Origin: Albugo candida
Taxonomy: Eukaryota; Oomycota; Peronosporomycetes; Albuginales; Albuginaceae
Reading direction: 5' to 3'
DNA: 64,000 nt
Assembly: GCA_905220665.1 (NCBI GenBank)
Contig: CAJNAR010000149.1
Span: forward strand, 620,001 to 684,000
Below the pieces are notes generated by a model. That model saw nothing but the letters and a program-made list of their open reading frames with translations, made no database searches and was not told the origin of the DNA. The translations under genes and the position numbers were made by a program. Positions 37,278 to 47,796 of the stretch are shown here, in pieces (position 1 is the stretch's first letter; each line of letters starts with the position of its first letter).

Positions 37278-38736
37278 ATGACCGGACGACAAGTGCGATC
37301 GAATGTCGCCAAGCAATTGAGCTTAATTGATCGCCTATGGCGATATTTACACAAGCAAGTTTGTAAGACCGTTGCGGTATAAGTATATTACGTGAATTCA
37401 CACTCTGTTGGCGATAGGTAAATGGATTTTTGGTCAAAGTGAGCTGCAGCGCCTTGCTCGGAAATGTGAGTCGTTGGATTTAAACGTTCAAATGGCTCGA
37501 TTTCGATCGTGTTTGGCTCTATCAAAACATTTGATGGCACAATGCGACCGCGTTTTTGATCCTCGAACGTTTGAAGTAGGCGAATAACTTTACTGAAAGC
37601 GATTGCTTCGCGATTGTGCTTGTGATCAAGGCAGCTTCTCGATATTTGCGTAGGTGGAACAAGTCTGTGAAGAAATTGCTGTAGCGGACGGAATAGACAC
37701 AAATGATATCAGGTGATGCTATCTCACTGGTCGCTAAGCAAAGTTCTCCGTTGCTGATTCCATACTTCACAATAGACTGATGCAAACTCTACGCGGATGG
37801 TTACATCGTTGCAATTATGTCAATGCTGTTTACCAGAAGCTTTTTTCTTTGAGAGATGAGTCTTACACATCACAAAATGAAATGCATGAGGTCAAATGGT
37901 CCTTATTGTATATACTTGTGTGCGAAGAAACTTATACAATACTTAGCGCATGCTGGAAGAACTCTGGACCAACCTCAAGCCACAAACACGCAGAGCGCAC
38001 GGTCGGATCACTAAAGAGTGGGGTGAAATAGGTTTTCAAGGTTGGCCTTAAACTTTTGCTATTTTATTACCACTTGCTTGATAACGCTCATGTAGGCGTC
38101 GATCCAATGACTGACTTCCGGTAAGATGAGAAACTAATGATTGCGTATTGCATATAACTTTTCGTGTGCAGAGGAATGGGCATATTGTCGTTAATTCAGC
38201 TACTGTATTTTACTTCAAAGTACCCAGTGGAAGCTTCAGCGTATGTCAATCCAGAGAATAGCTGACTGTCAACTGACCATTACTTACTGATAGGCTACTG
38301 ACCGAATCAAACCATCCAACCCATTGGTATCCTTTTTCTGTAACGGGGATCAACGTCACAGCGTACGCCGACATGCTTTATCTCTATTTATCAGCCTTCT
38401 CTACAAATTTCATGCCACAGATTTGTCATTGAGTTGGTGCAAGAACGATTGGTTGATATGAAAATATATCAGTACGCAGAAACATCCGACCCTAGTAAGC
38501 ATGGCATAGACAACGGTCTTGACGCCATGCATGAGTTTTACTGTAAGAACAACATCACGAATTCTGTTGATGATAACAGCGTCTAAATCCTGAATGTAGG
38601 CGACGTATTCACTTCATTCAACAAGCTATGGAAAGAGTCTAATCCGGAGGATGCAATGGCATTTCCATCAGTCTTCCAAACGTTGAAAGCAAACACACGC
38701 AAAAGCCTTCAAATGCGGGCATTTTTATTTTATTGA
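37278..38736 (+). CDS. ELMO-domain protein (ELMOD-like)
   Basis: ELMOD proteins are GTPase-activating proteins for Arf/Arl GTPases. About 307 residues are spread over ten small exons: about 37278-37362, 37418-37575, 37631-37680, 37776-37890, 37947-38040, 38096-38120, 38172-38240, 38294-38362, 38421-38542 and 38600-38736. The N-terminus MTGRQVRSNVAKQLSLIDRL leads to KWIFGQSELQRLARKC. The ELMO core is strong: MLEELWTNLKP, TKEWGEIGFQG, VDPMTDFRGMGILSLIQLLY, THWYPFSVTGINVT and FTSFNKLWKESNPEDAMAFP. The catalytic-type arginine in DFRGMG is present. Exon 6 is only 25 bp. The intron before exon 4 (95 bp) is the least certain. Longer minus-strand frames over the first part are judged to be chance. 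Confidence 0.85.
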
Positions 38737-38797
38737 CAGTTGATTTTGTTTTCGCATAATAAATCAACTTTAAGCCAATCATAATAACTTTCATATC

Positions 38798-39345
38798 ATG
38801 GGTGGTCCAACGAGTCGAAAACCGCGATCGCGTGCCAAAGTAAAAGGCTACAAAAAAAGCCACAGCACCAAACGAAGAAGTCGAGATGTGGATCAGATTC
38901 AGGTATGAAACGTCTTTATCACAATGGCGTAATCTAGTATAATGATTGCGTTCCAGGATGATCTTAAATTGGAATCACAACAGAACAAGCCATTAAAGTT
39001 CGAAATCGATGAAGACCTACCTGGGTAAGCTCTCTTATCCATTAGGAAGCCCCTTCACTGATGTCAATATGGTCTCAAGATTGGGTCAGTATTATTGTAC
39101 ACCTTGCGCGCGTCATTTTATTGATGCAACCACTAGAGATTTGCACGTGAGGACCAAAGTACACAAACGAAGGTGTGTGAGTAGCAATGCTGTACTCTGC
39201 TGCTCGCAAACTCAACTGTGCAATTAGATTGAAGGATGTTCGCCAAGAGCAATACACTCAGAGAGAAGCAGATCTCGGAGCAGGCAAAACCAGAGAAGAG
39301 TATGTGCCAGCACATCCGACTGAGGCTACCGATACGATTATGTAG
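38798..39345 (+). CDS. ZNF593/Bud20-type C2H2 zinc-finger protein
   Basis: Bud20/ZNF593 is a shuttling factor that joins pre-60S ribosomes for export. The 127-residue product comes from exons at about 38798-38902, 38957-39024, 39080-39172 and 39228-39345. It has a basic N-terminus, an acidic patch (EIDEDLPG) and a single finger, [20 protein letters not shown] followed by RTKVHKRR, giving C-x2-C and H-x5-H ligands of the long-linker type found in this family. It ends with the usual Q-E-x-Y-T-Q-x-E-A segment. All introns are 54-56 bp. Confidence 0.9.
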
Positions 39346-39427
39346 GAATTGGTAGCAGCTCGAGCAATTACTTTTACAATAGAAACATACCGTAATCCTT
39401 TATGATATAATATACTTTGGCTCTGAG

Positions 39428-39846
39428 ATGGTTTGCGAGAAATGTGAAGCAAAACTCACTACATTGATTGTTCCCGATAAATGGAAAGATGGAGCGCGAA
39501 ATGTGACGGGAGGAAAAGATGGAGGAAGAGCCGTAGGAGCAAACAAGCTTGTAGAGAAGAAACGGATCTCCAACAGGTTCTCTTATTGCACCAGTAGATA
39601 AACGTCAGTCTTCATGATCTCTTTCTACAGATTTTCTCCTATGGAACGCAAGTGTCGAATATGCAGATGTAAAACTGGTCAGAACGCGCATTATTGTAAT
39701 CAGTGTGCCTATCAGAAAGGTATTTCTCCGATTGAAACCGTCCATTCAAGGCAAGGAGTTGACTGCTGTGTAAATACGCAGGTATTTGCTCCATGTGCGG
39801 TCGGAAGATGTTAGACACTAGCCAGTACAACATGTCCTCAAAGTAG
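39428..39846 (+). CDS. CRIPT: CRIPT homologue
   Basis: A 100-residue cysteine-rich protein, matching the ~101 residues of CRIPT. Exons are about 39428-39576, 39631-39719 and 39782-39846. It starts MVCEKCEAKL, has VPDKWKDGARN and GRAVGANKLVEKKRISNRFS, then the CRICRC...CNQCAYQKGICSMCGRK cysteine pairs that bind zinc. CRIPT is known as a PDZ3-binding protein in animals and is also found in minor-spliceosome studies; in this organism a core nuclear role is more likely than a synaptic one. The usual final PDZ-binding QTxV is absent; it ends NMSSK. Confidence 0.93.
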
Positions 39847-39978
39847 TGGCAGCTTCTTTTCGCAGCAGATATCAGAAGAATGATAGATAATGGCACATAC
39901 ATAGTGGTTCACATTCGTGTATTATTTTTAGTTCCTTAACTCGTGTAACCTCGTGCATTGAAGAGTGCTGACGTATCG

Positions 39979-40682
39979 ATGACGTCCCAGACCAATTTTG
40001 GTCAATTTGGATCAAACAAGAGACTTGATGAGTCCAAGTACCTTCCCGTCCTTCCAAAGTCTCAAAAAGCTTCGCCAGGACTCCCTAGCACAAAAACAGT
40101 CAATCAAGCCTATCAAGGTATGTGCTCTGCAATCACTCGCTTGTAACACTTACCTAATATATACCTCTAATTGTAGATCTAGTCCATCTGGAATCGAAAA
40201 TGGTATGATCTCTCATATACTCATCTGACTGAAGTGTTTCATTCGAGGCCGGTGTTTAGAAACAAAGACTTGATAAGAATCTCTCCGAGCGGCAGCACAT
40301 CCGGGCCAACCTTCAGCAAGTCATCGACACTTTAGCCGACGACACGCTATTGCAACAACATAAAGAAGAAATACGATATCAGATAGTCAAACGAGAAATA
40401 GATCATTTGCAGCAGGATTTGAATGCATTCATCACATCTACACAGACAAGACATGAAGAGCAGATTTATTCTAGCGTTTACCGCCACCAATCACGCTTGA
40501 AAAATGTTCAGAAAATGGGCATTACGGTTTTTGGACTCGACGAGCACGTTGTGCAATCAACGGATAAGCTTCTATTTGTCGAAAATGACCGAGCTCGGCA
40601 TCGCAAAATCCAAAAGCGAAGGCTCTCCGAGGCGAAATCCTATTATCTGAGTCCTCGACGTCCGACTAAACAAATTTTATAA
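39979..40682 (+). CDS. Small coiled-coil protein, unknown
   Basis: Three exons (about 39979-40117, 40177-40202 and 40260-40682) give a protein of about 195 residues. The first 45 residues are polar (DESKYLPVLPKSQKASPGLP). The rest is helical with heptad-like spacing (KEEIRYQIVKREIDHLQQDL). A basic tail follows. Exon 2 is only 26 bp. I do not recognise the family; the coiled coil is directly visible. Confidence 0.65.
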
Positions 40683-40784
40683 CGATAGTCATATTCGGTA
40701 CACGTGTTGAATGGCATGCTTCTCCAGTAAATATCTACGTATCCATTTTGACACAGAATCTTTATTGGATTTTTACAGGTACAT

Positions 40785-41798
40785 TCATGATAGAATTGCT
40801 ACACACACAGAGACATCGTCTTTCTTTCCAAGTTTTTTCTGAGCAAAATTGAGCAGATTCGTTGCACTATAGAATGCAAGTTTTCTAACGCGCTGCTCCT
40901 TGCAAAGAATCTCTCTACTTTTGGTACTTCCCAACAAATTCTGACACTTGTCGAAGAATGCTTCATATTGCTTGCGATGTGTCCCGCTACTTTCCAATTC
41001 AGCAAGTGCTTCCTTGCAGAATGATGCTGCTGAAACTGCAAACGGGATCAGTGAGGTTGAGTGTGTGAATGTATCCACCACACACGCCACTATTCGCTTT
41101 GCTATCGATTCTGCGTTCGATTGAGTTTGACTCGCGCACTCTAGAATCTGGTCGAGATATAAATTGTCATGAACACCATCGGAAAACATGAGGCACACAT
41201 CACCACACTCATAAAGGCACGATTGTACTTTGACGTCGGCTGAATAGTTGATACCCGAGTTATTGGAAACCACAGCTGGTACATTGAAATCGTAAATAAT
41301 GGAATCACTTTCAAAGATGAGCGCTTTCTTTCTTAATAAGATACATTTACAATCGCCAATTGTGAATACAAACATGCGTTTGGATACTTGATCGAAGCAA
41401 GCTGCAGATAACGTAGAGTCGAGTCGACCTTTGTGTTGAGTCACTCCAACTACTTTCTTGATGACATTTTGCATGCATTTCTCCAAGTCAGAGGTTTTGA
41501 TGTCTGTATCGAGTGATTGTGCTTGCAACGCGCTTAATTGTTTGAGCGATTCTGATACAAGTCGTTTCGCTAAAGCACCAGATGATTTAACGGTGCCCGA
41601 CACTCCATCCGCAACGACCATGAAATTGGCCCCGTATCCGATCGCATCATCTCCGTGGTACTCATATGTAGCAGTTGAAACTGACTGAAAACACGTATTT
41701 TCTTTGCTTAGTGTTCCATCCAAATTCTTTCCGTTTGGTGAATCGTACAACGACTTACATTTCCTTATACGATGTACGATATACTGCACGGTATTCAT
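40785..41798 (-). CDS. PP2C-type protein phosphatase (PPTC7-like)
   Basis: A metal-dependent serine/threonine phosphatase of 337 residues in one exon. Metal-binding landmarks in order are GDDAIGYG, VVADGVSGTVKSSG, the ...TIGDCKC strand, LMFSDGVHDNL and the C-terminal KKDDVSVCVAIL. The compact form with VADGV and SDGV resembles the PPTC7/azr1 branch, which acts on mitochondrial proteins in animals and yeast. No clear presequence is present beyond a moderately basic start. The ATG at 41798 is chosen; an in-frame GTG lies at 41813. Confidence 0.85.
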   Translation of the reverse strand: MNTVQYIVHRIRKCKSLYDSPNGKNLDGTLSKENTCFQSVSTATYEYHGDDAIGYGANFMVVADGVSGTVKSSGALAKRLVSESLKQLSALQAQSLDTDIKTSDLEKCMQNVIKKVVGVTQHKGRLDSTLSAACFDQVSKRMFVFTIGDCKCILLRKKALIFESDSIIYDFNVPAVVSNNSGINYSADVKVQSCLYECGDVCLMFSDGVHDNLYLDQILECASQTQSNAESIAKRIVACVVDTFTHSTSLIPFAVSAASFCKEALAELESSGTHRKQYEAFFDKCQNLLGSTKSREILCKEQRVRKLAFYSATNLLNFAQKKLGKKDDVSVCVAILS

Positions 41799-42045
41799 CG
41801 AACTAAACAACACGTTGAGCTAAAAAGGCGCAACCCCCTTTGTGACACATCGAGTGGCATTAAGTACGAAGCGTCAATTGGCTACTCGAGATATCCCAAG
41901 ATTTGTCGCGATTGATTGGTGTTAGAGACGCAATAGTCTTATTGCAGGCGCCAGAAGCGATTGAGTTTTGAGAAGCATCATACCTTGCGATATTTTTAAC
42001 AAAACAGAAGCAGTTGGGAATGAATGTAACGAATGAAGTGTTTAG

Positions 42046-42477
42046 ACCTTCCAATATCGCGGAGGAGAAAGTAAGCACGAAGCAATTCATCATCATTTTG
42101 TGGTGTCTGGGGATACAGATCGTTTGTTTTGATCATTTGAGATTTACATGGTTGTGTATCAGGCTTCGATTCTGTCACTGAAAACGAAGTTGCTGCGAAG
42201 CAATGGACAGAAGAAGAGCTTGTGGCATGTAACATATTCATGCCTCCAAGTGCCATCAGACCGTACAAGAAGTAAAAATGCATCATCAAATGCGTTTTCA
42301 AAAATCGCAAACGTGATTATGAGACTTGACTTCAAACAGGTCGAAGCCTTAGATCCTGAACTTTCGCACGAATCTCTGAGAGAAATAGCCTCACAAATCA
42401 TATTATATACTGATGGCAATCTCTCAAGTGTGGCAATACTAGCTTTTGCAATACTATTTACAGTCGGCTTTCATTGA
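42046..42477 (+). CDS. 3' exons of a small tail-anchored protein (5' end unresolved)
   Basis: Exons at about 42046-42070, 42163-42271 and 42324-42477 join in frame. They encode EVAAKQWTEEELVACNIF, MPPSAIRPYKK and LDFKQVEALDPELSHESLRE, followed by a terminal hydrophobic helix (SVAILAFAILFTVGFH) that looks like a C-terminal membrane anchor. Upstream open pieces at about 41860-41960 may hold the first exon, but several frames are open and I could not choose one. The gene is divergent from the PP2C gene. No family recognised. Confidence 0.5.
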
Positions 42478-44170
42478 AAGTTTAATTTCGCGTCACTCTG
42501 AGAAATCACACATATCGCGAGAAGGAAGATTTCCACGTCCATGTGAAGAAACTTTGAGAGCCACCAAATCGTACGAAATCTCACATTTCGATTTCTTATC
42601 AATGCCTGCAGGTGCTTGAAGGTATCGTCATGTGCTCGCGTTAAAAGATGGAATGAGCGGGTTTTGTGAGTTTATGTCAAATAATGAAGTAGCTTGTGCT
42701 GTTGATTTAAGTTGTGTTAATAATAAAAAGCGGTTTATTCAAATTACTCTCCACTACGTCTGATTTCCATTCCTGCTTCATGTATATCCGCTAACACAGA
42801 AGTCATAATTCACAGGCCCCTACAATGGAATGAAGTCAATGAGGAACCGCACCAAAAATCAAGGTGCGCTGGATGACAAGCTCGAGCAGTATAATCAAAT
42901 GCATCATCCTTGCATCCAATCTCTTCCTACGCTTGATTGCAGCAAGAATATTATCCATAGTCTCTCGGTCAAGAAGCTTTAGGCCTGAGTGTACTATAAA
43001 GTCAGATCAATCGTGATCCTTGAAAACAGCACCATTTATTAATGGGATCTCTAGTATCTAGCAAAGCGACAACGAAAAAGAGATACTTTATAGGTTTAAA
43101 TGGTACTCTCTTCCAGGAAGGAGGAAGCATGTTGGTTGTACAACGATGCTTTCATGAATCTCGGATTAGTTGGTCGGCTGTTTCACATTTGCAAATATTG
43201 AGTCGAGCATTTTTGTTTGGGAATGATCCGACTAAAAGGGAAAATAAATTGAGCGAGTAATGTAGATTCATAGACGTGATAATTTGGAGCCATCATTTGC
43301 GACAGCAGTAGCGTCCACTATCGAACCGTCAGCTCATTCTCGCGAGGTAGACAAGAAATAGAATAGATGAGCATCAACATAGAATTGTGACAATAGCTAT
43401 AAATAGCCAGCGGCACTGATCTTGAAAGTACACTGACGCAATTCGTAGAACACGAATTGGCGCAGTTTCGCGCACTTCACCACAACTTCATCTCAAAGAC
43501 TATTTTACAAGGTATGTAAACTATCACGCAAATGAACTCGACTGAGCCATCGAGATGGAACGGCCATCTTGGATCGATTGAAAAATGCTGGCACCTCTAC
43601 ACTATATATCCTTCTGCAGCATCATGTCTTAGATTCATTGTAATTTTCAAAGCGAAGGATTGCTGATTTTATCAATTAGTAAATCAGATCGAGGCACATC
43701 ATTACGAGATCAATACACATGCCATGCAACTCAGAGCACACCAAGTAACCAGTGAGGAATCAGGCATTAGAGCACCATAGCGTCCTACGAAACTTTCCAG
43801 GTGACAGAACTTTATACATATCCAAGTATTTACAACCCACAAAAAGTACGCACATCACAAATCCAAAGGTGCGACTAACGCCAAATCACCGGTCGGCACT
43901 TGTGTAAAACTCACTGACCGCGACATGAACGTTCGTTTCTCCCTGTTGCAATCGCAACGGATTTGGTCCACCGAATCGATTCATATATAGACAAGCTGCT
44001 TCACAGCTGGCGATAGCATGGTGAGGTTATTTTATATCACATGACCTTCGTAGATTGCAAGTGTTCCGCTGTACCTCCGCATCTTCTTGCATTGAAAAAA
44101 GGCTTCGAGTTAGCCCGCTGTGATGATACTGCAACTTCCGAAAAATGTTGATCGATGATATAATACACTA
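42478..44170. other. Gene-poor region with short open fragments
   Basis: Two plus-strand open fragments look protein-like. About 42621-42760 encodes a peptide around GFCEFMSNNEVACAVDLS, faintly like the second half of an RRM. About 42815-42981 encodes one around GALDDKLEQYNQMHHPCIQS. They could not be joined with confidence. A 72-codon frame at 43042-43260 matches nothing known. Confidence 0.25.
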
Positions 44171-45905
44171 AGTGCGATTATACAAATGTATTGAATTTAT
44201 CTATGGCGAAGAACTGCATCCCATAAATGGCCGGCAGTGTATTCAAATAAAAGAGACATATCTTGAATGGCAACAACTGGATCTTATCAGGTTTGCAATC
44301 ACCTCGTACCTGGCCATTTCCGAAATCATAGTCTCTTTCATTTCTTCTCCTTGCAGTCACGATCGAAAGATTGGTCTCCTCGACTGTGCTCTAGTGGATT
44401 TCTCCTTGATACAGAGTAACGCCGGTCATGTTTTTATCAATACAGTGAATAGAAACATATAGCGGTAATAGGTGAGCGTTGAGAGATGCAATAGTCATTG
44501 CATGACCTGGTTAGTCGTGGTCGTGCCAGTGAGCGGCGATATAGGGCATTCTGGACGTTATTCCTGCACATATGAGAATAAAAGAAAGCCCACGAATCCG
44601 ATGACGCCGAGGGGAGCAACGACGATTGGAATGGGATAGAAAGTAGAAAGTTCCAGGATGTTTGTGAATCTTCAATCAAACTCGAATTTACAGATTTTGG
44701 GGCAGTGCATCTGAAACTTCAACAAAAGCAAAGGATCGATTTCTGACATCATGAAATACATCAGGCAGGATAGGTATGTCTTCAATAAGCAGATAATGGT
44801 GGGAACTTTAATCAATAAGCTTCCATCACTCGTCGGGTATTTCATATTTGGTGGAGATGATACAAATTCCGACATTCTCAGACGTATTTAGAACACGCAT
44901 GGCGACATCACCTAGGTGCCAGGATTGATGCTTTCAAAAAAACTCGGCTGTTTTTCGAACAGGTCCTCGTGACTGGACCAGCAAAAAAGGATCACTCCAA
45001 CTGTGATATTTTTACAGGAATAGTACTGCAACCTGTAGGTTGATAGCATAAGTTTCTCTTTGTTTTCTCTTTGTTGTATCAAGAAATAATCTCTGATCTA
45101 TGTGAAACCACGAATTAAAGAATTGACGATCTCGGTATCCCTGTGCATGCACTTGATCATTATTCCTGGCCAAGTAGAATATCATGGATGAGAGTCCCAA
45201 TGAATCGTGCTCAATTTCTCTCTCGTAATTCCTTCTTCAAAATGTGGAACAATTCGCTCGTGTCGATGTGTGGCTTAATGCACCACCGCTCTATTTGTAA
45301 AATGGTGGTTTTCAGTAATGTACAGTCCGATGACAGATTCTATAATGATAGATACCGATCTTCCTGTATAAACTGGATAATTAAACGGAGAGTCTAGACT
45401 GCCGAGGGCTGTAGAACGACATTCTAGACTACACACGCAAGACTGGACCGTAGAATTGAGATTTGTCGACATTGAGTGAGCTGATAATATATATGCTTAG
45501 TACTTGTATTCTATTATGTACATGACGTCAGCTTTCTCAAAATTGAAAATTCTGGTCTGAGTCCAACCATAATGGAGCAAAGCTCATAATCTTGCCGATC
45601 ACTTGAATATGATCAATGCATGAATGCTGGATTAAACTTGCCGACCATGTTCGAGAACCACTGAAGATGCTTTCATTGGACAGCAAGGATGATGATGTCA
45701 TCGGTGTCATACAATGCGCTTCGAACCAAGCCGTGCACAAAGGATAGAGGATGACTATACATCGCCATACTTGAAAGCGGTTTCCACAAATGTTGATGGA
45801 TCTTGCCATGTGATCCGTAACTCCAGTCAAATGGATTCTCAAAAAGTATCATGCAGCGACTACACAAAAAGAAGTAAACCGCCGGAAATTCAAACCGAGC
45901 AGTAG
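44171..45905 (+). other. Possible decayed gene, plus strand
   Basis: Several plus-strand open pieces lie in a row without intact connections: 44172-44462; about 44590-44735 (ending VHLKLQQKQRIDF); about 44745-44881 (with MVGTLINKLPSLVGYFIFGG); about 45230-45397 (VFSNVQSDDRFYNDRYRSSC); about 45610-45748 (LKMLSLDSKDDDVIGVIQCA); and 45714-45905. The latter two pairs faintly recall strands of a GAF domain. The lengths exceed what an AT-rich spacer normally gives, but stops separate them and no splice model was found. A relic is the best guess. Confidence 0.25.
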
Positions 45906-46202
45906 AAATCATTAGTTAGGTGGCTGCTCTCTGATTGTACTATATGAAGAACTCAATCGCGACCAGTGCTAAATTAGGTCACACAGAGCATTCCATACTT
46001 TTTGACTGCTTCTCCAAGCTTTATGCGAACCATCGATAAATGAATGCGGTTTCGAAATCATATTCGAGTCGAATTATTCTCTTGCTATATTGTAAAGATA
46101 ATGCGTTTGTGTTTTGTAATGAATGACATGAGTCAGTTTATAGCGCCATCAAATGGTGTCCGCCGACAAAGTTAATGTCAATTAATGATGTGATGTACAG
46201 GA

Positions 46203-47252
46203 ATGGTTTTATCATATTCCCATCTAGATGCATTGCGCTGCCTATCGGCACAGACCAACACATTCCTTGCCCAAATTTGCAGGTACTTGATTTTGTTCGC
46301 CCCATCCGCAATATCGGTATTTATAGTCTGTTGCGTCATCATTAAAGTGATGATGAGCGCATTGTCAGAAGAAGGGAAAAATTGTGTCACGGTGACTCGA
46401 TTACACTGGAAGAATCACTCCAAAGATCAAGAAATTGATGCCGAAGAGATCTCAGGATCAGTACAGCTGTTTTGCCATTCCGCAGCCAAGTATTCGAGTG
46501 GTATCATTCTCGTCATACAAGTACCTTTGCTACATTTTACAATTCAAGATGGTATGCATGAACCATTCGAAAATACAGTCCGGTCTGTGCTAGAAAAAAT
46601 ACAGAAAGTGATCGCCGATTTGTCGACAGTGATAACAATCAAGCTGATTCAGTTGACTTACTGGGGCGAATTTGTCCCTGCATTGAATGCTGCGCTTACT
46701 GCCACCTGCGCTTCTTTCCCAGATTCCAAAGTGATCTTATTCCAGTCTTTAGAAGTTCGTTGTGACAGCCGAGCAGTTGCGTGTTTATTCGATCACTTCG
46801 AACTGGAGGAGGATTTGGTGATCGGATGTGTTCTTCCTGGACACAAATATACAAAATTGGATATCGGGGTTTTTGTACCACTTGACGGCTGCACGTCTCC
46901 CTGGAACACATTCGCCATGTGGAATCTACGGCTTTTGTCTAAGATTGGGTTTCCGCTGATTTGTGAAGGGATTGGGACAGATACATCCACGGCTGGCGTA
47001 GAAGAAGTTGCAACGATCACCCTTTTCCAAACGCTTTTTCCTCTGCAAAGTAAAGCAAAACTTCTTGAGCTTCCGGAGGCTGCATTCAAGTGGAACACTG
47101 AACAGTGGGCGGATGAGAAGCGTCAAAAATGGCATGATGAGAAAATGAGACGTAAAATATGGCGCGCGGAGAGACAGCTCGAACGCTTTGGGCTCGTTAC
47201 CAAGGGGAAGGTCCTTCATTTACCTCCGTGCGTTGAATACCGTAAAAAGTAG
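46203..47252 (+). CDS. Unknown 349-residue protein
   Basis: A single open frame from ATG 46203. Near the N-terminus two hydrophobic stretches (LILFAPSAISVFIVCCVIIK) suggest one or two membrane segments. The centre contains ALNAALTATCASFPDSKVIL and VLPGHKYTKLDIGVFVPLDG, then CTSPWNTFAMWNLRLLSKIG. The layout loosely recalls a nucleotide-sugar transferase fold, but the DXD motif is not evident, so no function is assigned. The C-terminus is a basic helix (DEKRQKWHDEKMRRKIWRAE). Internal signals argue for a real gene. Confidence 0.65.
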   Translation: MVLSYSHLDALRCLSAQTNTFLAQICRYLILFAPSAISVFIVCCVIIKVMMSALSEEGKNCVTVTRLHWKNHSKDQEIDAEEISGSVQLFCHSAAKYSSGIILVIQVPLLHFTIQDGMHEPFENTVRSVLEKIQKVIADLSTVITIKLIQLTYWGEFVPALNAALTATCASFPDSKVILFQSLEVRCDSRAVACLFDHFELEEDLVIGCVLPGHKYTKLDIGVFVPLDGCTSPWNTFAMWNLRLLSKIGFPLICEGIGTDTSTAGVEEVATITLFQTLFPLQSKAKLLELPEAAFKWNTEQWADEKRQKWHDEKMRRKIWRAERQLERFGLVTKGKVLHLPPCVEYRKK

Positions 47253-47796
47253 CACACGTAACTATGATTCAAGATGACATAATCAGCTATTGCTACTTAC
47301 TCTGCGTCAAATTCTGTTTTTAAGCTGGATAGATTTACCGTCACACCGCAGCCGGACGAAATTGCGATACGAGGGGTTAAGTCCCAACGTCAAAAACAGA
47401 ATCCAATACTCATTCAATACTACATTTGCGTTCTGAACGAGACTTATGCAGTGGGGATACTCTGTCGCAAGGCCTGAATCTGTACATACTCAATTACAGT
47501 GTTTGTGGTGAGACTAGCTGCCGTCAAGTTGCTGAGACAATCACAAATGCACCGTTCTCACTCTTCCAATCGGAATTCATCTGGATGGTTTTTACATCCC
47601 ACGATTTCTATCAATTTTGCATCACAATAGTATAAGATAAACGTGGGGAAGATTTAGTGAAAGTAAACTAGCTTCTGTATGTGTTTTACTTTTACTGTAA
47701 GACGATGCAAGCATAACATTCAAATGTAACTTTAGTGTACTCTAATCTACTATCAACTTTTGCCTTTTTTTATCAGAGGTAAAGTTAAAATTCGTC
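47253..47796. other. Intergenic, upstream of the PIPK fusion gene
   Basis: No gene is recognised. A pyrimidine-rich stretch (CCTTTTTTT) at about 47762-47770 lies near the start of the next gene. Confidence 0.3.

Noticed and set aside
37388..37785. Minus-strand frames of ~90-105 codons
   Set aside because: They overlap plus-strand exons of the ELMO gene, which keep frame across several GT-AG introns and show strong family motifs. The minus frames have no recognisable motif.
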